This document shows, piece after piece, positions 62,217-64,000 of a stretch of DNA of 64,000 bases (positions are counted from its first letter, which is position 1; each line of letters begins with the position of its first letter). This DNA comes from Streptomyces sp. NRRL S-340. GTDB lineage: Bacteria > Actinomycetota > Actinomycetes > Streptomycetales > Streptomycetaceae. The position numbers and the translations under genes were made by a program. The notes beneath the pieces were generated by a model. That model ran no database searches, was not told the DNA's origin, and saw only the letters and a program-made list of their open reading frames with translations. The stretch covers positions 124,001 through 188,000 of the forward strand of contig NZ_JOIY01000010.1 in NCBI RefSeq assembly GCF_000720185.1, read 5' to 3'.

Positions 62217-63118
62217 TGGACTTCCTGAACTACGCCTTCATGCAGCGGGCGCTGCTGGCCGCCGTGCTCGTCGGCATCACCGCGCCCGCCGTGGGCATCT
62301 ACCTGGTCCAGCGCCGCCAGGCGCTGATGGGCGACGGCATCGGGCACGTGGCGATGACCGGCGTCGGCCTCGGCTTCCTGCTCTCCGCCTCCCCGGTGTG
62401 GATGGCGACGGCCGTCTCCGTGCTCGGCGCGGTCCTCATGGAGCTGATCCGCTGGTACGGCCGCACCCGCGGCGACATCGCCCTCGCGATGCTCTTCTAC
62501 GGCGGCATGGCGGGCGGTGTCATGTTCATCAACCTCGCCCCGGGCGGCTCCAACGCCAACCTGACCTCGTACCTCTTCGGCTCGCTCTCCACCGTCTCGC
62601 AGTCCGACGTCGTGGCGATCTGCCTGCTGGCGGCCTTCGTCGTCCTGGTCACGCTGGGCCTGCGCCGCCAGTTGTTCGCGGTCAGCCAGGACGAGGAGTT
62701 CGCCCGGGTGACCGGCCTGCCGGTGCGCGCCCTGAACCTGCTGACGGCCGTCACGGCGGCGGTCACGGTGACGGTCGCGATGCGCGTGGTCGGACTGCTG
62801 CTCGTCTCCGCGCTCATGGTGGTCCCGGTGGCCGCCGCCCAGCAGCTCACCCGCAGCTTCGCCGCGACCTTCGCCGTCGCCGTCGCCATCGGCGTGAGCG
62901 TGACGATCGGCGGCACGGTCACCTCCTACTACCAGGACGTGCCCCCCGGTGCGACGATCGTCCTGCTGACCATCGCCGCGTTCATCGCCCTCACCGCGCT
63001 CGCCGCACCGCTGGCCCGGCGCCGCGCCCGGGCGCTCGCCGCGGCCCGGTCCGCGGCCGGCCCCGCGGAGTGCGCGATCCCGGCCGCCCGGGGCGCCGCC
63101 GGGGAGGTCGGCGTCTGA
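62216..63118 (+). CDS. znuB: Zinc ABC transporter permease
   Basis: A 300-residue ABC-3 family permease with eight or so helices. Motifs include VGIYLVQRRQALMGDGIGHVAMTGVGLG, LFYGGMAGGVMF and AAQQLTRSFAATFAVAV. It carries zinc across the inner membrane. Translation is coupled to znuC through a one-base overlap. The C-terminal 40 residues are Ala/Arg-rich and cytoplasmic. The zur gene follows 60 bp later. Confidence 0.94.
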   Translation: MDFLNYAFMQRALLAAVLVGITAPAVGIYLVQRRQALMGDGIGHVAMTGVGLGFLLSASPVWMATAVSVLGAVLMELIRWYGRTRGDIALAMLFYGGMAGGVMFINLAPGGSNANLTSYLFGSLSTVSQSDVVAICLLAAFVVLVTLGLRRQLFAVSQDEEFARVTGLPVRALNLLTAVTAAVTVTVAMRVVGLLLVSALMVVPVAAAQQLTRSFAATFAVAVAIGVSVTIGGTVTSYYQDVPPGATIVLLTIAAFIALTALAAPLARRRARALAAARSAAGPAECAIPAARGAAGEVGV

Positions 63119-63178
63119 CCGGGCTCCGCCCGGACTGGCACAATGGCCCCGGCAGGCGCAGACGTGAGGAGGCATCCG

Positions 63179-63604
63179 GTGACGACCGCAGGACCGCCCG
63201 TGAAGGGCCGCGCCACCCGGCAGCGCGCCGCCGTCGCGGCAGCCCTCGACGAGGTCGACGAGTTCCGCAGCGCGCAGGAACTCCACGACATGCTCAAGCA
63301 CAAGGGCGACTCGGTGGGCCTGACCACCGTCTACCGCACCCTGCAGTCCCTCGCCGACGCCGGCGAGGTCGACGTACTGCGCACCTCCGACGGTGAGTCC
63401 GTCTACCGCCGCTGCTCGTCCGGCGAGCACCACCACCACCTCGTCTGCCGCGTCTGCGGCAAAGCGGTCGAGGTGGAGGGCCCCGCCGTGGAGAAGTGGG
63501 CGGAGGCCATCGCGGCGGAGCACGGCTTCGTCAACGTCGCCCACACGGTGGAGATCTTCGGCACCTGCGCGGAGTGCGCGGCGACCGAGTCCCGGCCGCA
63601 GTGA
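63179..63604 (+). CDS. zur: Zinc uptake regulator Zur (Fur family)
   Basis: A 141-residue Fur-type repressor. The winged helix is RATRQRAAVAAALDEVDEFRSAQELHD...VGLTTVYRTLQSLAD. Metal ligands are in CSSGEHHHHLVCRVC and GTCAECAATE, which gives two Cys pairs for structural zinc and a His cluster for sensing. The GTG at 63179 has AGGAGG 7 nt upstream. It is last in the znu operon and would close the feedback loop through the tandem boxes at 60388-60424. The short length and His run argue against FurA or Nur. Confidence 0.93.
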   Translation: MTTAGPPVKGRATRQRAAVAAALDEVDEFRSAQELHDMLKHKGDSVGLTTVYRTLQSLADAGEVDVLRTSDGESVYRRCSSGEHHHHLVCRVCGKAVEVEGPAVEKWAEAIAAEHGFVNVAHTVEIFGTCAECAATESRPQ

Positions 63605-63616
63605 CGAGGACATGGT

Positions 63617-63658
63617 GACGGGAGGGGCCCGCGGCCGTGGCCGCGGGCCCCTCCCGTC
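63617..63658. terminator. Very long terminator after zur
   Basis: A perfect 20-bp stem (63617-63636 with 63639-63658) encloses a 2-nt centre, so a few central pairs must open. It separates zur from the convergent histidine phosphatase gene. Confidence 0.88.
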
Positions 63659-63696
63659 CCGGTGAGTCCGTGTCGCGTCCGCCCGGGCGTCCCCTC

Positions 63697-64000
63697 TCAG
63701 CGCCGTCCGAAGCAGCGCTCCAGCTCGTCCAGGTCGTAGAAGGCACTGCCCTTGCCGATCGGCCGGCAGCCGGCCTTGAACGCGGTCTCCTTCTCGTTGT
63801 AGAGCATGCGCACCAGGTAGCGGTCGCCCTTGGCGAAGACGTCCCACTGGATGTTCGTGCCCAGCGGTGACACGTCCGCGCCGCGCCAGGGGTTGTCCTT
63901 GTAGGTGTACGGGCGCTGCGGCGACACGGGCTTCGTACTGCCCGGCAGCCCCATCAGCGCGGCCAGCGGGATGATCTCCTCGGCGTGCGTGAACCGCAGT
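63697..64000 (-). CDS. Histidine phosphatase-family protein (C-terminal part, partial)
   Basis: Only the last 100 codons or so are in the window; the gene begins to the right. The visible start reads LRFTHAEEIIPLAALMGLPGS, with the HAE motif of clade-2 histidine acid phosphatases (phytase/MINPP type). The C-terminus (WDVFAKGDRYLVRMLYNEKE, SAFYDLDELERCFGRR) matches MINPP-like secreted phosphatases. It probably cleaves phosphate esters outside the cell. The stop is at 63697-63699. The family assignment rests on this short part. Confidence 0.72.
   Translation of the reverse strand, partial: LRFTHAEEIIPLAALMGLPGSTKPVSPQRPYTYKDNPWRGADVSPLGTNIQWDVFAKGDRYLVRMLYNEKETAFKAGCRPIGKGSAFYDLDELERCFGRR

Overview
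The window is high-GC actinobacterial chromosome and almost certainly Streptomyces. GTG starts are common, third codon positions are GC-saturated, several promoters lack a leader, and many genes encode secreted proteases, a chitinase, ABC exporters and TetR/IclR/XRE regulators. The gene set hrdA, dnaG, nirB-nirD, ppdK, glyS, znuACB and zur, with an Mbl-type actin gene near the left end, matches my memory of the S. coelicolor chromosome around SCO2450-SCO2510; I could not run a comparison. I see no rRNA, CRISPR array, integrase or insertion sequence, so this looks like core chromosome with local accessory expansions.

Left part (1-14000). It holds a truncated IclR regulator, a conserved unknown protein, an ATP-grasp ligase, a PP2C-like phosphatase, a possible 19-residue micropeptide with its own terminator, a giant secreted subtilase, the actin homologue Mbl, and a partner-switching cluster (MEDS/HATPase anti-sigma protein, STAS protein, STAS-ANTAR fusion). 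A 57-residue acidic protein, one CAU tRNA, two identical tRNA-Asn genes, a YtxH-like protein and an FGGY sugar kinase follow.

Central part (14000-34900). A heterodimeric ABC exporter is followed by the sigma factor hrdA, dnaG, a ferredoxin-reductase-like flavoprotein and dgt. Next comes the first half of a nitrogen-assimilation block: a sirohydrochlorin chelatase-like protein, a SanA/YdcF-type membrane protein and the nitrate reductase nasA. Then come an arylamine N-acetyltransferase, a 21-unit heptamer satellite, an M4 metalloprotease, a small secreted protein, an FMN reductase with a SoxR-type operator, and a membrane-anchored surface protein with a class F sortase.

Right part (35000-64000). 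A TauE/SafE permease is followed by the second nitrogen block (flavoprotein, nirB, nirD) behind a GlnR-like box. A TetR regulator and an SDR enzyme share an operator motif. A sugar ABC importer lacks its own ATPase. Then come a PepSY lipoprotein, ppdK with a palindrome-rich upstream region, dusB, two MFS exporters around an XRE/MmyB regulator, an aldo-keto reductase/TetR operon, a GH18 chitinase with DasR-type repeats, glyS, the znuACB-zur zinc operon behind tandem Zur-like boxes, and a truncated histidine phosphatase.

The genes connect in recognisable ways. Nitrate is reduced by NasA and nitrite by NirBD, which needs sirohaem that a CbiX-like chelatase could make; GlnR-like boxes lie at both nas and nir. 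Zur controls zinc uptake. The surface theme is served by sortase, proteases, chitinase and Mbl. The least explained items are the micropeptide locus (3413-3685), the palindrome cluster between ppdK and dusB, the duplicated ribosome-binding-site repeat before the STAS-ANTAR gene, and several in-gene or intergenic satellites.
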